A stretch of 49,603 nucleotides of DNA from Lobulomyces angularis (taxonomy: Eukaryota > Chytridiomycota > Chytridiomycetes > Lobulomycetales > Lobulomycetaceae): the NCBI GenBank assembly GCA_027604685.1, contig JADHYX010000143.1:1-49603 (forward strand). The letters are read 5' to 3'. Made by a program: the position numbers and the translations under genes. This document shows positions 33,989 to 43,989 of this stretch, one piece after another (the first letter of the stretch is position 1; every line of letters begins with the position of its first letter). The notes under the pieces were generated by a model that searched no databases, was not told the origin of the DNA, and was given only the letters and a program-made list of their open reading frames with translations.

Positions 33989-35557
33989 TTAACTTGTCCA
34001 AAATTTTTCATACATAGGTAGGCGAGGTTTGGAAAATATAAAAGACTTAATTTCCTCTTTTGCCAACAACAAATCATCAGAAATAGGGCTAAATGGATTA
34101 TATTTAATGTCATAAAAAAAAAAGAGAGAGAAAAATACCATTTAAACTTCCACTCATCGTTGTTTAGCTCAAAGAATTGATTTTCCCATTTAGTACCATT
34201 TCCAGTACGATTTTTAACCACACGTCTTTGCTGATCCTCAATTTTACTTTTTTCTTCAGTGGCTGTATCCAGATCCTTTGCTAACATAGCTTTAGTTACT
34301 TTTGTCCATAATCTTATTTTACAAACAATAAAATTTTTTTTAATTTTATCTATATACTTACAATCTTGATTCAAATTCATTCATCTCCTCTTCTGGTGCA
34401 ACGATTTTTTTATGTATTTTAGAGGTAGATACATCAAACAAAACTTCTTTGTTCGGCCAATTTGTTTTTTGATAATATATAACCTCTGACCATTTCCCAC
34501 TCAAATTAAATAGTGTTTCTCCGGATGCATCATCTTTGACTTTTCCAGCTATTGCATTATATGAACCAGTGAAAAAGCCCTTTAGTTAATAGTAAAAATA
34601 GAAAAAATAATTAAAAATGGCAAGAGTTACCTTGACTTTAAATTCAATTTCACAAGATATATTAGTTTTGGGGCATTTTATAGTTACAATATCTCCTAAT
34701 TCCATAAACATTGTTCCAAATAATATGCCTCTGGCGTAAATATTTGGGGTACTTACAAAATATTCCTCCCCTGGTCTATTTAAGAATTGAATTTTTGATC
34801 CACCTCCCATAATTGTTGCTGCTGAATTACCTAAAAATTTGGAAGTTGGTCTAACTTCTCCGGTAATAATGATATTGTTTTCAGGGCTAGCAAAAACATA
34901 GCAAGATATTGGAGGATGGTGCGACACCTGTTCTGCAACATAATATCCTTCTGTGTTGTTTTCAAATTCCCATTTGCATCGAAAAAGTTCTCCTAATACA
35001 GGATTGTATGGCTTTTTAACTCCCTTTAATTTTATTTAAGTATTTAATGTATTACGTAAACTTTAACACAAAGATCTTCATAATAAATTTACCTTTGGTC
35101 TCACATGCCAAATGGATATAAAATATCGCACTACATCTATAAATCTTATCACTGGATCCTCTTTTTTAGCGGTTCTACAAAAAATTAAATAAATAAAATC
35201 AAATTTAAAATCGTAAAGAAGTGAATAAAATTCATATTTTTTGTGATATTTAAGGGAATAATAATATGCCATTTTAAACCAAAGATAGCAACTTACTCTA
35301 ATATCAAGTCTGGATGACTTACAAAATCAGTAATTCTTTCCAGCATACTTCGCGGTTCCAACACAAACGTCGGTAGTGTTACTTTATGTAGATCACTACC
35401 CTTTCTCAACTGAGAAATCAAACCGAGTAGAATCGAACCCTATTGATGTTTAAAAAATGTGCATTGAATGAACAATAAAAAAAAAATTCGTTCTGTAGAT
35501 AATTACCTGACTTTCATCAAGAACTTCACTTGATAAATCTTCCTTTTCTTGTGACAT
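33989..35557 (-). CDS. Oxysterol-binding protein homolog (short ORP/Osh4-like)
   Basis: Seven exons, starting [17 protein letters not shown], then [38 protein letters not shown], and the PH-less OSBP core: [39 protein letters not shown], and the family signature [14 protein letters not shown]. Next come [42 protein letters not shown], and the [20 protein letters not shown] and QRRVVKNR stretches. These proteins exchange sterol or phosphatidylserine for PI4P at membrane contacts. At about 420 residues it is the minimal lipid-binding domain type (Osh4/Kes1), with no PH or FFAT region. The last exon join near 34060-34140 is the least certain. The model ends MYEKFWTS. Confidence 0.9.
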
Positions 35558-36277
35558 ATATTATTAGCTGTATGGCGGAATATTTGTTTTTTTTTGTTGT
35601 ATAATGAGAATAAATATTTAAAATGAAATAAAAAATTTTAAATTTTCTTTCGAGAAGATCCCCCAGAAACCACAAAATAAGAAGACAATAATGGTAAGAA
35701 AGGCAGTGTTATTCACAAATTGAAACTTGATAGAATTGAGGTATTGTTATAACTTTACTCTGGTACAATTTTACCAAAGTTTTACTTCACCTCCACCAAA
35801 CTGGCCAAGAGATTAGGACAACAAAAAAAGAAAAAAAATTAAATGAAGAATACTTAAGATTCACTGTACATTAGATTATAAAACTAACTGTTGCGATGTG
35901 CATCTGCGTTATCTTTTCATCAAAATATGAGCAGCATTTCGCACTTCAACAGTAGTGATGAAAGTTGTAAAAATATGAAAAGATTAACTATCTTTCCTTT
36001 CAATAAATTTTATTTATGTTTTGCTGGTGAAGTAATAATAAATTATTGTTCAAAAAAAAAACAATAAAGATAGTAAAGCTTAATAAGAAATGCCTAAGTT
36101 TGAACAACAGAAATATCGGTGCTTAGAATCATTGTACACTTAACATTAGCAAACTTGTGCTTTTGTTTTCTACTCACTTCTGAACTTTCAATAATTTTCA
36201 ATTGATTAACTTTTCAACCAATCACAAGGGTTTTTCTTCCTTTCAATATTTCAAAAATTTAATTCATCCAATTCAAT
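35558..36277. other. Divergent intergenic region, OSBP and coiled-coil gene
   Basis: About 720 bp between outward-facing genes. A 46-codon plus-strand frame at 35927-36067 (starts MSSISHFNSSDESCKNMKRL, contains FPFNKFYLCFAG) may be a chance frame or one exon of an unresolved small gene. Otherwise only promoter-type A/T-rich DNA is seen. Confidence 0.35.
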
Positions 36278-37798
36278 ATGGAGATTGAAGATTCAATCAC
36301 CTTTTTACAGAGGCAAAACAAAAAACTTCAGCTGGAGCTGTGTGAAAAAAATAACACAATTTCTCAACAAAATTCTAGTAAAAATGAAAACTACTTGCCA
36401 TTAAACTATTTTGCTTTTTTTAGGAATTCAAGATCTTCATGAAAGTCTATCTTCGCAGACGGAACTACTTGAGTATTCCTTATCATCGTTAGAAAATTTT
36501 ACTAATCAAAAAATTAAGGATAAAAAAAAATTGGATTTAGAAAGTTTAAAGCAAGATAAAAAAAATTTGTTAGAAATTGAACGATTAAATGAATTAAATA
36601 GTAAAATTGAAACCGAATTACGCTTAAGGTTGCAGGAAGTAAATTTTTTTAAACATCAGCTAAAAAGCACTCAGGATAAACTAAAGGAAAAGGTGGAAGA
36701 AAATAGCAGATTAGAAAATAAAATTAAAGAATTACAGTTTGAAGGTTAGTTATACAAATTTATTTTATACGTTAATAATTTATTAACTAATTTTTTTTTT
36801 TTTTATTTTTCTTTATCAATATTTTTTTAGTTGACCAAAATAATGAAAGTTTTAGTTTAACGCAAGAGATTAAATCTAAATTAGAAAAAACTTTATCTTC
36901 TTTACAACAAAAAAAAATTATTATAAGAAAAAATGATACCGAAATTGAAAATTTGAAAGATCTTAACAAAAATTTGCAATTAAATATTGGATTTTTTAAA
37001 AATAAAGTTAATAAAGTAGAAGCTGAACTCAAGGAAAAAAAAGATTTAATAAAAAATGTATTTAATCCAAAAATCTTTACTTTAGAAAAGGATAATTTTA
37101 AATTCAGCAATGAAATAAAAGTATTAAAAACTAAATTAAGAATTGAAAAAATTAAAGAGGATACCTTAAATTTATCTGATACCAAACAGAACACTAATCT
37201 CGTGACTGGGGAAAAAGTGTTAACTAATTTGCATTATGAAATTAAAAATGAGACTGAGCGGCAAGAATCCGTTGATTCTAACGATGTCAAAAAAAATAAA
37301 GATGGAGAAGAAAGAAGTAATGAAAACTTCGAAAAAGGAGACCATCAAGGGTTCGATCAGGCAAATCCAAAGAAGGAGTTTTCAGATATTTTAAATCAAA
37401 ATAAATTAAATAATGATTCTTTTACTGAAAATTATAATTTGTCGCAGTTTATTAAAAATTTTAATGAAAGAAAGTCTGGTGATCAGTATCAACATGTAAA
37501 CAATGATATCTTACATGCTTCAACATATACAAGTTCAACTTCAAAAGAACTGCAAGATAAACCTTTGATTCTATCTTCTAACTATTATGGCAATCATACA
37601 CCAAAAACATCCCCTTATGAACAAAAAAAATTTGTAAAAAATAATAATGTTAAAAATTATAATGGAAAAAATTCAATTAGAAATTATGAGGAAGATACTT
37701 TAATTTTTTTGGAAAAGGAAAAAAGCTTTTCAAAAAAAATTAATAAAAAATTTGATGAGCATTTTAATGACTTAGAAGTGGCTTTTTCCAAAATCTAA
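36278..37798 (+). CDS. Coiled-coil protein of unknown function
   Basis: Three exons: a short first one (MEIEDSITFLQRQNKKLQLE), then two longer ones. Roughly the first 270 residues are an almost continuous coiled coil rich in Lys, Glu, Leu and Asn, e.g. IQDLHESLSSQTELLEYSLS and HQLKSTQDKLKEKVEENSRL. The C-terminal 200 residues are low-complexity and Asn/Ser/Lys-rich (NNNVKNYNGKNSIRNYEEDT), ending in an acidic-aromatic helix (FDEHFNDLEVAFSKI). No enzymatic motif, membrane segment or signal peptide. The form suits a cytoskeletal, centrosomal/basal-body or tethering protein, but no specific family is recognisable. Since the genome has IFT, a basal-body role is possible but is only a guess. Confidence 0.75.
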
Positions 37799-37803
37799 TA
37801 GAA

Positions 37804-37826
37804 TTTTTTTTTTTTTTTTTTTTTTT
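37804..37826 (+). repeat. T homopolymer of about 23 bases in a convergent 3' gap
   Basis: An uninterrupted T run directly after the stop codon of the coiled-coil gene, followed by a second run of about 14 at 37851-37864. It lies in the 158-bp gap where the coiled-coil and NIF3 genes converge. It may aid 3'-end formation, or just reflect the base bias. Confidence 0.6.
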
Positions 37827-37956
37827 ATCGCATTAATTTTCAAATCATCAATTTTTTTTTTTTTGGAATTTGTTAAGAATTATACTTTTTTAATGTAATT
37901 TATTTAAAATAACATATTTAACTGTAAAATAAATCTTCTTTTATCCTCCAAACTCT

Positions 37957-39427
37957 TCAATAAATACTTAATGGGTCATTATCTACTTCACTTACAATTA
38001 CATTATAATCCAACTTATCTAAATATTTTGGGAAAAAAAAAAGAAATTTCCGAAAAATTATTTAAAATTTATATCAAAAAATTACCATTTTTAAAAAGTT
38101 CCAATAGTTTTGGTTTTAAAACTTCTGTGAGATAGCCCCTTTCGGTATTTGAGTGCTCACACAATACTACACTATTGTTGTAAGTGTTAAAAAATTAAAG
38201 AAGTTGAGTGGAAAAAATTTTAATTCGTAGTATAACGTTTTTTTTTAAAAAAAATTGTTGTTTTAAAAATAAAAAATTAAAAAATATGTTTTTAAATTTA
38301 TATACCTTGTTCCATTGGCATTTGCTGCCAATACTTCATGATGACTCATTTCACCTGTTAAATAAAGATCGGCTTTTACCGGCAGCAATACGCTTGCACC
38401 AGAACCTTCAAAAAATTAGTTTTTAATTTTCTTAATCTTCTTTAAAACTAATTAAAAATATTATATTTTTTTTTACCAGCACAAATAGCAACAGTTTTAA
38501 TAAGATCTAAATCGCTATCCTTTGGAGCAACCCTTACTAAGTTTTATAAATTTAACAGTAAAAAAATGAATGATCTCTATGCATACCATGTTTTAATTTT
38601 AAACCTTCCTTAACCTTTGCAACTAATTCGTTCAGAGAAACAGGATTATCTAATGTCAAAATCCTGCCACTCCCAACCAATTCAGCTTCATTTTCTCTCA
38701 AATAATTTAATTCAGTTAAATTTTTTAAAACATTTTCTTTAACTGGAGTAATAAATTTTAAAGTTCCACTTCCCAGTTTTTTTCCTAACCAATCATTTAT
38801 ACCGCTTTTACAAGAATCTAAGGCAGTGTGTGGTGAATAAACAGATATTCCTTGTGAAATGCTATTTATTATTTTATAAAAGCAACATTTTTTTCTACTC
38901 AATAAAAGTCTCAAATATTTTTTTACCATCTAATTGCTATTGCTTGTTTAGGATCTTTCATGGTTAATCTTTTAAAGGAACTGAATAATGGTGGATGATA
39001 ACTGTAAAAAAACAGTAAACAAAACTGCAATTTATTTTTTCATTTAAAATTAATAAAAAAAAATAAAAAACTTGTTCCAAATTTGTAACTTACCTAATAA
39101 TTAATCCTACATCAGGATATTGTAAGCATTCATTCAACACTTTATTAGTTAAATCAATTGTCAAAAAAACACTTTTACTCTTCTTATTTACAGCTGCTGT
39201 TTCGATTAATAATCCAACCTATATTAATCGTATATATTTTGTATTATTCATATTCTTTTGAAAAAAAAATTGTTCTCATAGTTTAAATATCAGATTTTTG
39301 ATTGTGTGATAAGAGAAGGAAAATGATCTAAAATAACTTCTCTATATATTTTATTTACATTGTCCCATGCTTCCGCTAACTGAATTGGCGCAATTTTTTC
39401 CATCGTTCTTGTGACGTTTGCTAGCAT
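37957..39427 (-). CDS. NIF3: NIF3/YbgI-family metal-binding protein
   Basis: Seven exons, starting MLANVTRTMEKIAPIQLAEA, then WDN-VGLLIET, VFLTIDLTNKVLNECLQYPD, the metal-site block SYHPPLFSSFKRLT, QGISVYSPHTALDSC, KEGLKLKH and VRVAPKDS (junctions around introns), TVAICAGSGASVLL, LYLTGEMSHHEVLAA and VVLCEHSNTERGYL. The end is KYLDKLDYNVIVSEVDNDPL plus SIY. All His/Asp/Glu metal ligands of the family are visible (YHPP, HTALD, MSHHE, EHSNTERG). The fold is annotated GTP cyclohydrolase I type 2-like, but its physiological reaction is unsettled. The yeast protein is mitochondrial and interacts with Ngg1. The first intron, about 140 nt, is long for this window. Confidence 0.9.
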
Positions 39428-39654
39428 TTTTCTGGTTTAATGATTTTAAATAATAGAAGTTTTAATTCAAAATATTTTTTTTAAACACACAAAATCATTT
39501 TCTTATTGCAATTGTTATTATTACAAAAACCCAAAAATAAAAAAAAAAAAACCAACTAAATGAAACTTTTAAAGAAAGGAAAAAGTAAAATATTCAATAT
39601 AAAATTATACGATTACAATAATAATAAAACTAAAAAAAAAAAAAAAAAAAAAAA

Positions 39655-40626
39655 TTAATTATTTTCATTAAGCAAATCTTCACCCTTATTTTTTTTGAAT
39701 ATATTCTAAAATTTAAATAAATTTAAAATATACTTCATATGATTTAAATACCTTCCAAAACGGCCCTGATTTTCCAGTTCGCTTTCCATTCTTTTCATCA
39801 CTATGTTCTTCAACATTGTTAACTAATAAAACTTCGCCATTTTCAACTTTGTTAACGTGGTTAGCATCCAAATTTTTTTTAGCCCCTAAATTTCGATTGG
39901 ATTTTTTTAATGTTAGCTTTTGAAAAAATTTTGGTTTTTCCTCAACGACTTCATTATCTTTGTTTAGTGTTTTAGTTGAATCTTTGTTAAGCAGTTTGTT
40001 AGGTTGTTTAACGGAATCATCAGACTGCGTGACTTCAGCAGATTTTATCCCTTCTACATTTTTCAATATTTCTTTCATTTCATCTTTTTTCGAAATAACT
40101 TTATCATCATTAACTTCTTTTTTTTCCGCACTAAGATTGCATGTACTTAGTCCTTCGGTGCTTGGTGTAAATGAGTCAACTTTAGATAAGCGTAACAAAA
40201 ATACTTTTGTTAGCAACTATTTTCTATTTTATAAATATGTACTTACCAAGTGGTGAAGTTTCCTTCAAGATTTTGTTTTCTGTTAAATTTTCATTTTCAC
40301 GATCACTTACAATTAAAGTATTATTAAAATTGCCTTGTCCATCACTTTCAGTTGGATATTCATTTGCGACTGTCCATTTTCCATCAACAACAAATTTAAA
40401 AAGTAACTTTGAACCATTTTCCAGCCTAGTTAGATTCGCAGTAAATAGATGATCCCCAATATAATTCATAGCTACAGTTTTTGCCCAGTTGTCAAAAGAG
40501 CCAGTAACAATAACCTTTAAAAAGGAAATGAATTAACGATATGGGAAAAGGGATAGAATTATAAGGTTTAAAAAGCAAAGATACCTCATTTGCAGATTTG
40601 GATAGATCGTAGTATTTGATGAGCAT
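39655..40626 (-). CDS. AMPK-type glycogen-binding-domain (CBM48) protein
   Basis: Four exons, starting MLIKYYDLSKSANE, then the domain VIVTGSFDNWAKTVAMNYIG, LFTANLTRLENGSKLLFKFV, VDGKWTVANEYPTESDGQGN and NNTLIVSDRENE. The G-S-F-D-N-W and K-F-x-V-D-G-x-W elements define the carbohydrate-binding module found in AMPK beta subunits and in the yeast Crp1/Mdg1 proteins. Here it is N-terminal and followed by about 180 residues of charged, disordered Lys/Glu/Asn/Ser-rich sequence with no AMPK beta C-terminal (ASC) domain. That architecture resembles Crp1/Mdg1 rather than a kinase subunit. A final short exon after an apparent stop gives a Lys-rich end, IFKKNKGEDLLNENN. Its substrate and partner are unknown. 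Confidence 0.8.
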
Positions 40627-41267
40627 AGTAGAGGTTGAAGTTAGAGTAGATTAAGATTAGATTTAAATTTAGTTTATTTAATTTTATCAATGTGTAACAA
40701 AAGGATATCTGAAGGAAGATTGTGGGACGCAGTATTTGATATGGATTTCTTTAAATTGTCTTCAATACTAATAAGCTGCATGTGAGCGTAAGTGCTATTG
40801 TTTTTCTTAATGCAATGAAAGAGCTCAAACCTACTTCAACTGCAGCAGCCATCAGCAAATTCTTAACACTTCTCATTATGACTGATTCTTTGCTCCACTT
40901 CTTGCAACTAATTCAAAGGTTAAGCCTAACTCATTAAAACTAATCTATCTCTCATCCCCAACATATTGAACTTCACTTACTGTCTGCACTGGTTGAATTT
41001 GAAGTATTTGTTTCTTCTTAAAATTCCCACTCACAACAGTAATCCTGGCTATATCTTTTTATTACATTCCATCTATTTCTTTTAAATAAGTTTCCATCTA
41101 TTGTTTTCTATAATTTCAGCACATTTTCCTGTTACTTTCTATCTTTTTTTTCCTTCATATTTTCGTTAAAATTAAATCACCATTTATTTTTTATTTTTTA
41201 TAATTCCCTAACGAGTTAAAATTAACTTAAAATTATTATATTAACTTATATAGAATATATTCTGTCA
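40627..41267. other. Divergent spacer before panB
   Basis: About 640 bp with somewhat higher C content than other gaps. A 40-codon plus frame at 40815-40937 (starts MKELKPTSTAAAISKFLTLL) has an amphipathic look but no other support. It should contain the promoters of the CBM48 gene and of panB. No motif is recognised. Confidence 0.35.
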
Positions 41268-42584
41268 ATGTTTCCAAAATTTTCATTCAGATCTTTAAAA
41301 CTAGCAAATCTACATCAACTAAATAAATTTCAAATTAGAAACAGTTCCCGACCTACTGAACCTGCTGAAAATTCAAATAGAAAAAAAGTCACCGTTCAAT
41401 CTTTACAACGATTATATAAAAAAAACGTTCCTATCACTGTAATGACTGCTTACGGTTTACAATAATATTTAAAAAAGACAACATAATAGAAGTTTAAAAC
41501 AAACTTTAATTTTATAGACTATCCTTCTGGGTTAATGTGTGATAAAACTGGGATGGATATTTGTTTAGTTGGTGACTCCCTCGCAATGGTGAATTAATTA
41601 TTAAAAATTTATTCACATAAAGTTACTTTTTTTTTAAGACGGCATTAGGATACGAATCTACAAATGACATATCATTTGATGTAATTAATTAAATTGTTTG
41701 TATGGATCTTAACTATTACTTCAAGGAAATGTTGCATCATTCGAGAGCTGTCGCGCGAGGTTGCAAAAATTCATTTATAGTTGGAGATTTACCATTTGGC
41801 ACCTATGAAACTTCCGCTAATCAGGCGCTAGATAGTTCAATTCGTTTCTTAAGAGAAGGTAAAGTGGGTGCTGTAAAATTTGAAGGAGGTAAAGAAGTAT
41901 GTGAACAAGTCTGCAAAATAGTAAGTGCTGGTATACCTGTTATGGCGCATATTGGATTGACACCTCAGAGGGCTTCAGCCTTAGGTGGATACAAAGTGCA
42001 AGGTTTTTTTTTTGTTTTTTTTTTCCAAGGAATTTAGGGCTATTTTGTAGGAAAAACTGTTGAGAAAGCCAAAAAATTGCTTGAAGATGCATTGGCATTA
42101 CAGGAAGCAGGTGCTTTCTCGTTAGTTTTAGAAGCAATTCCCACCCCAGTTGCAACATTTATAACAAAACGATTAACAATCCCAACTATTGGAATTGGTG
42201 CTGGCCCCCACTGTTCAGGACAAGTCTTGGTTTATTTGGATATGTTGGGAATGTTTGATAGATTTATGCCAAAGTAAGTTTATAAAATGAGTAGTTTTGT
42301 AATCTGATTTAGTTTAAATTTCTTTTTTTAAAACAGGTTTTGTAAAGTTTATGGCGAAGTAGGATCTATTACAGAAAATGCATTGCTAGAGTTTAAAAAA
42401 GAAGTTATCGCAAAATCATTTCCTGACGAAAAATTACATTGCTACAGTATGGAAAGCGCTGAGGAGGCGGAAAGGTAGGCATTTGAAATTCTGTTTACTA
42501 TTCTCTTAAAAAATTTATTTTTGCATTATCAGATTCAAAGATTGGGTTGCTCAAGTAGAAAGTTCTGACAACGTTAACATTTAG
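41268..42584 (+). CDS. panB: Ketopantoate hydroxymethyltransferase (pantothenate synthesis)
   Basis: Seven exons. A basic, hydroxylated N-terminus ([20 protein letters not shown] and on to RNSS) looks like a mitochondrial presequence. The enzyme follows: [151 protein letters not shown] and [20 protein letters not shown], then [11 protein letters not shown]. The GDS, D-P and E-G-G and G-A-G-P motifs that bind magnesium and substrate are present. It converts 2-oxoisovalerate and methylene-THF to ketopantoate, the first step to pantothenate and CoA. The organism therefore keeps at least part of de novo pantothenate synthesis. The first intron has a GTTTAC donor. Confidence 0.95.
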
Positions 42585-42736
42585 GAAAATTATACATTTT
42601 TTTTAGATTACAAAATAGACAAATTTATTTTGCAGTAGTATAGATTTTAAGTTTAAAAAAAAAAAAAAACTGTTACTTATTCAATGTTACAAAAGTGTAA
42701 AAAAAAATTTTAACTTAGTGTAAAAATTTTTTAAAA

Positions 42737-43204
42737 ATGTCAAACAACAATTTGGAAGATATGCTGAATAGATTAGAAGCAATAAAACCAGCAAGGCCGA
42801 TAAATAATGATTATATATTTGTGGAACAAAACTTTCAAACAACCCCCTCACAACATCAAAATTCAGAACTGGAAAAACTTTTAAATCTAGCATGTTTTCA
42901 TAATAGTAAACAAAAGGAAAAAAAAGAAGAATCAGTCAATATCAATACTAACCCAGTATCAACTGCGTCGAAGAAGTTCTGTGAAATGTTGAAGGAATTT
43001 GAAAAATTTAACAAAGTGGATTTAGAACTGGAGTTAAATAATCTTAATGTAAACTTTCAAAATGAATTTAATGACGAAATGTTTTTGAATTTATTAAAAA
43101 ATTTGATGGTTAAGCAAGATGAATTGGAAAGTTACTTTTATAGAAAAAGATTGAAGTTGATTGAAAGTCAAGAAAAAGAGGATGAAGAAGTAAAAATAAA
43201 TTAA
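42737..43204 (+). CDS. Acidic helical protein of unknown function
   Basis: A single-exon frame of 155 residues starting MSNNNLEDMLNRLEAIKPAR, with no signal peptide or membrane segment. The middle is Gln/Asn/Lys-rich. The C-terminal half is predicted helical: FCEMLKEFEKFNKVDLELEL, NNLNVNFQNEF, FLNLLKNLMVKQDELESYFY, then RKRLKLIESQEKEDEEV. The arrangement of a short acidic N-terminus and a helical core with LLKNLM faintly recalls PEX19, but without its diagnostic motifs or CaaX end. I do not assign it. ATG context and start-to-stop openness support a real gene. Confidence 0.6.
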   Translation: MSNNNLEDMLNRLEAIKPARPINNDYIFVEQNFQTTPSQHQNSELEKLLNLACFHNSKQKEKKEESVNINTNPVSTASKKFCEMLKEFEKFNKVDLELELNNLNVNFQNEFNDEMFLNLLKNLMVKQDELESYFYRKRLKLIESQEKEDEEVKIN

Positions 43205-43287
43205 ATAATAAAATATAAAAAAAAAGATTTATTTTTGCATTTTAACCCTTTTTTTATGTAAGTAGCTTTATATAGAGGAAATAGTAA

Positions 43288-43677
43288 ATGGAAGAAATCT
43301 TGAAAGAGAAAACGGTATATGAAAATAATAAAACAACAGCATAAATTTGTTTTTTTTTTTTGCTAACATAACTAACCACTTTTTTAATTTTATTTTTTAA
43401 ATAATTTTAGAAAGAGAGTACGAAAAAGTAAACGATTTATTACAGTTTGACTTGAATTTTCAAAATGAGATTATGAAGCTAATACAATGGCAGCAAAAAA
43501 CTTTATACAATGTAATCTTTAAAGCAACTACATTATTAAACTAACTAAATTAAAAAACTTTCTTAGTTTGGTTTTCTTGCTTTTAAACCCACAAATGAAG
43601 AAAATCTAATTCAGATTCAGCATTCATTACTGATAAAGTTAATTAGTCATTTAAAAGAATTAAAGTGTATAACATAG
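43288..43677 (+). CDS. Small helical protein of unknown function
   Basis: Likely three exons: MEEILKEKT, then an in-phase join to YEKVNDLLQFDLNFQNEIMK, LIQWQQKTLYN, then FGFLAFKPTNEENLIQIQHS and LLIKLISHLKELKCIT. That gives about 80 residues. The exact first acceptor (near 43425) is uncertain because several AG dinucleotides lie close together. It is probably a subunit of a larger complex by size and amphipathic helices, but no family is recognised. Both this and the preceding gene contain an NFQNE segment in a helical context, which could reflect chance or an old duplication. Confidence 0.45.
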
Positions 43678-43989
43678 GAGCTTTTAATATTTCGAAAATA
43701 GAAAGAAGCACAAAAAAGGAAATAGGCGGGTTATTGAGTTAAAAGTTTTTTTTTTAATAATGAGCATCCTTTTTTTAAAAAGCAAATCGAATAATCTTAA
43801 ATTATCGAAAATTTTATTTTTTAGAAAAAAAAAATTTTTTTCTACATTTTATTTCATTATTTTTTTTGGCACCAACACTATTTTTTTTTTTTTTTTTTAT
43901 ATTTTAATTTCCTTCTGCATGAAACCTCAATTAAAAAAAAAACACTCTAAATTGTCTTTGAATCCTTAGATCCAAAATACTTACTTTAT
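43678..43989. other. Spacer before the first mucin-like gene
   Basis: About 310 bp, A/T-rich, with T runs at 43746-43756 and 43881-43898. It holds the promoter of the following gene. Nothing else is seen; an open frame here is low-complexity Phe/Lys and is not supported. Confidence 0.4.

Noticed and set aside
36787..37194. 135-residue minus-strand frame
   Set aside because: Antisense of the coiled-coil gene; the Lys-rich coding strand gives Phe/Leu-rich antisense frames.
39960..40452. Plus-strand frames of 98 and 81 residues
   Set aside because: Antisense to the CBM48-domain protein, whose domain motifs and splice joins are clear on the minus strand.
42737..43204. PEX19
   Set aside because: Only a vague likeness (acidic start, LLKNLM helix). 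No CaaX box or diagnostic PEX19 blocks.
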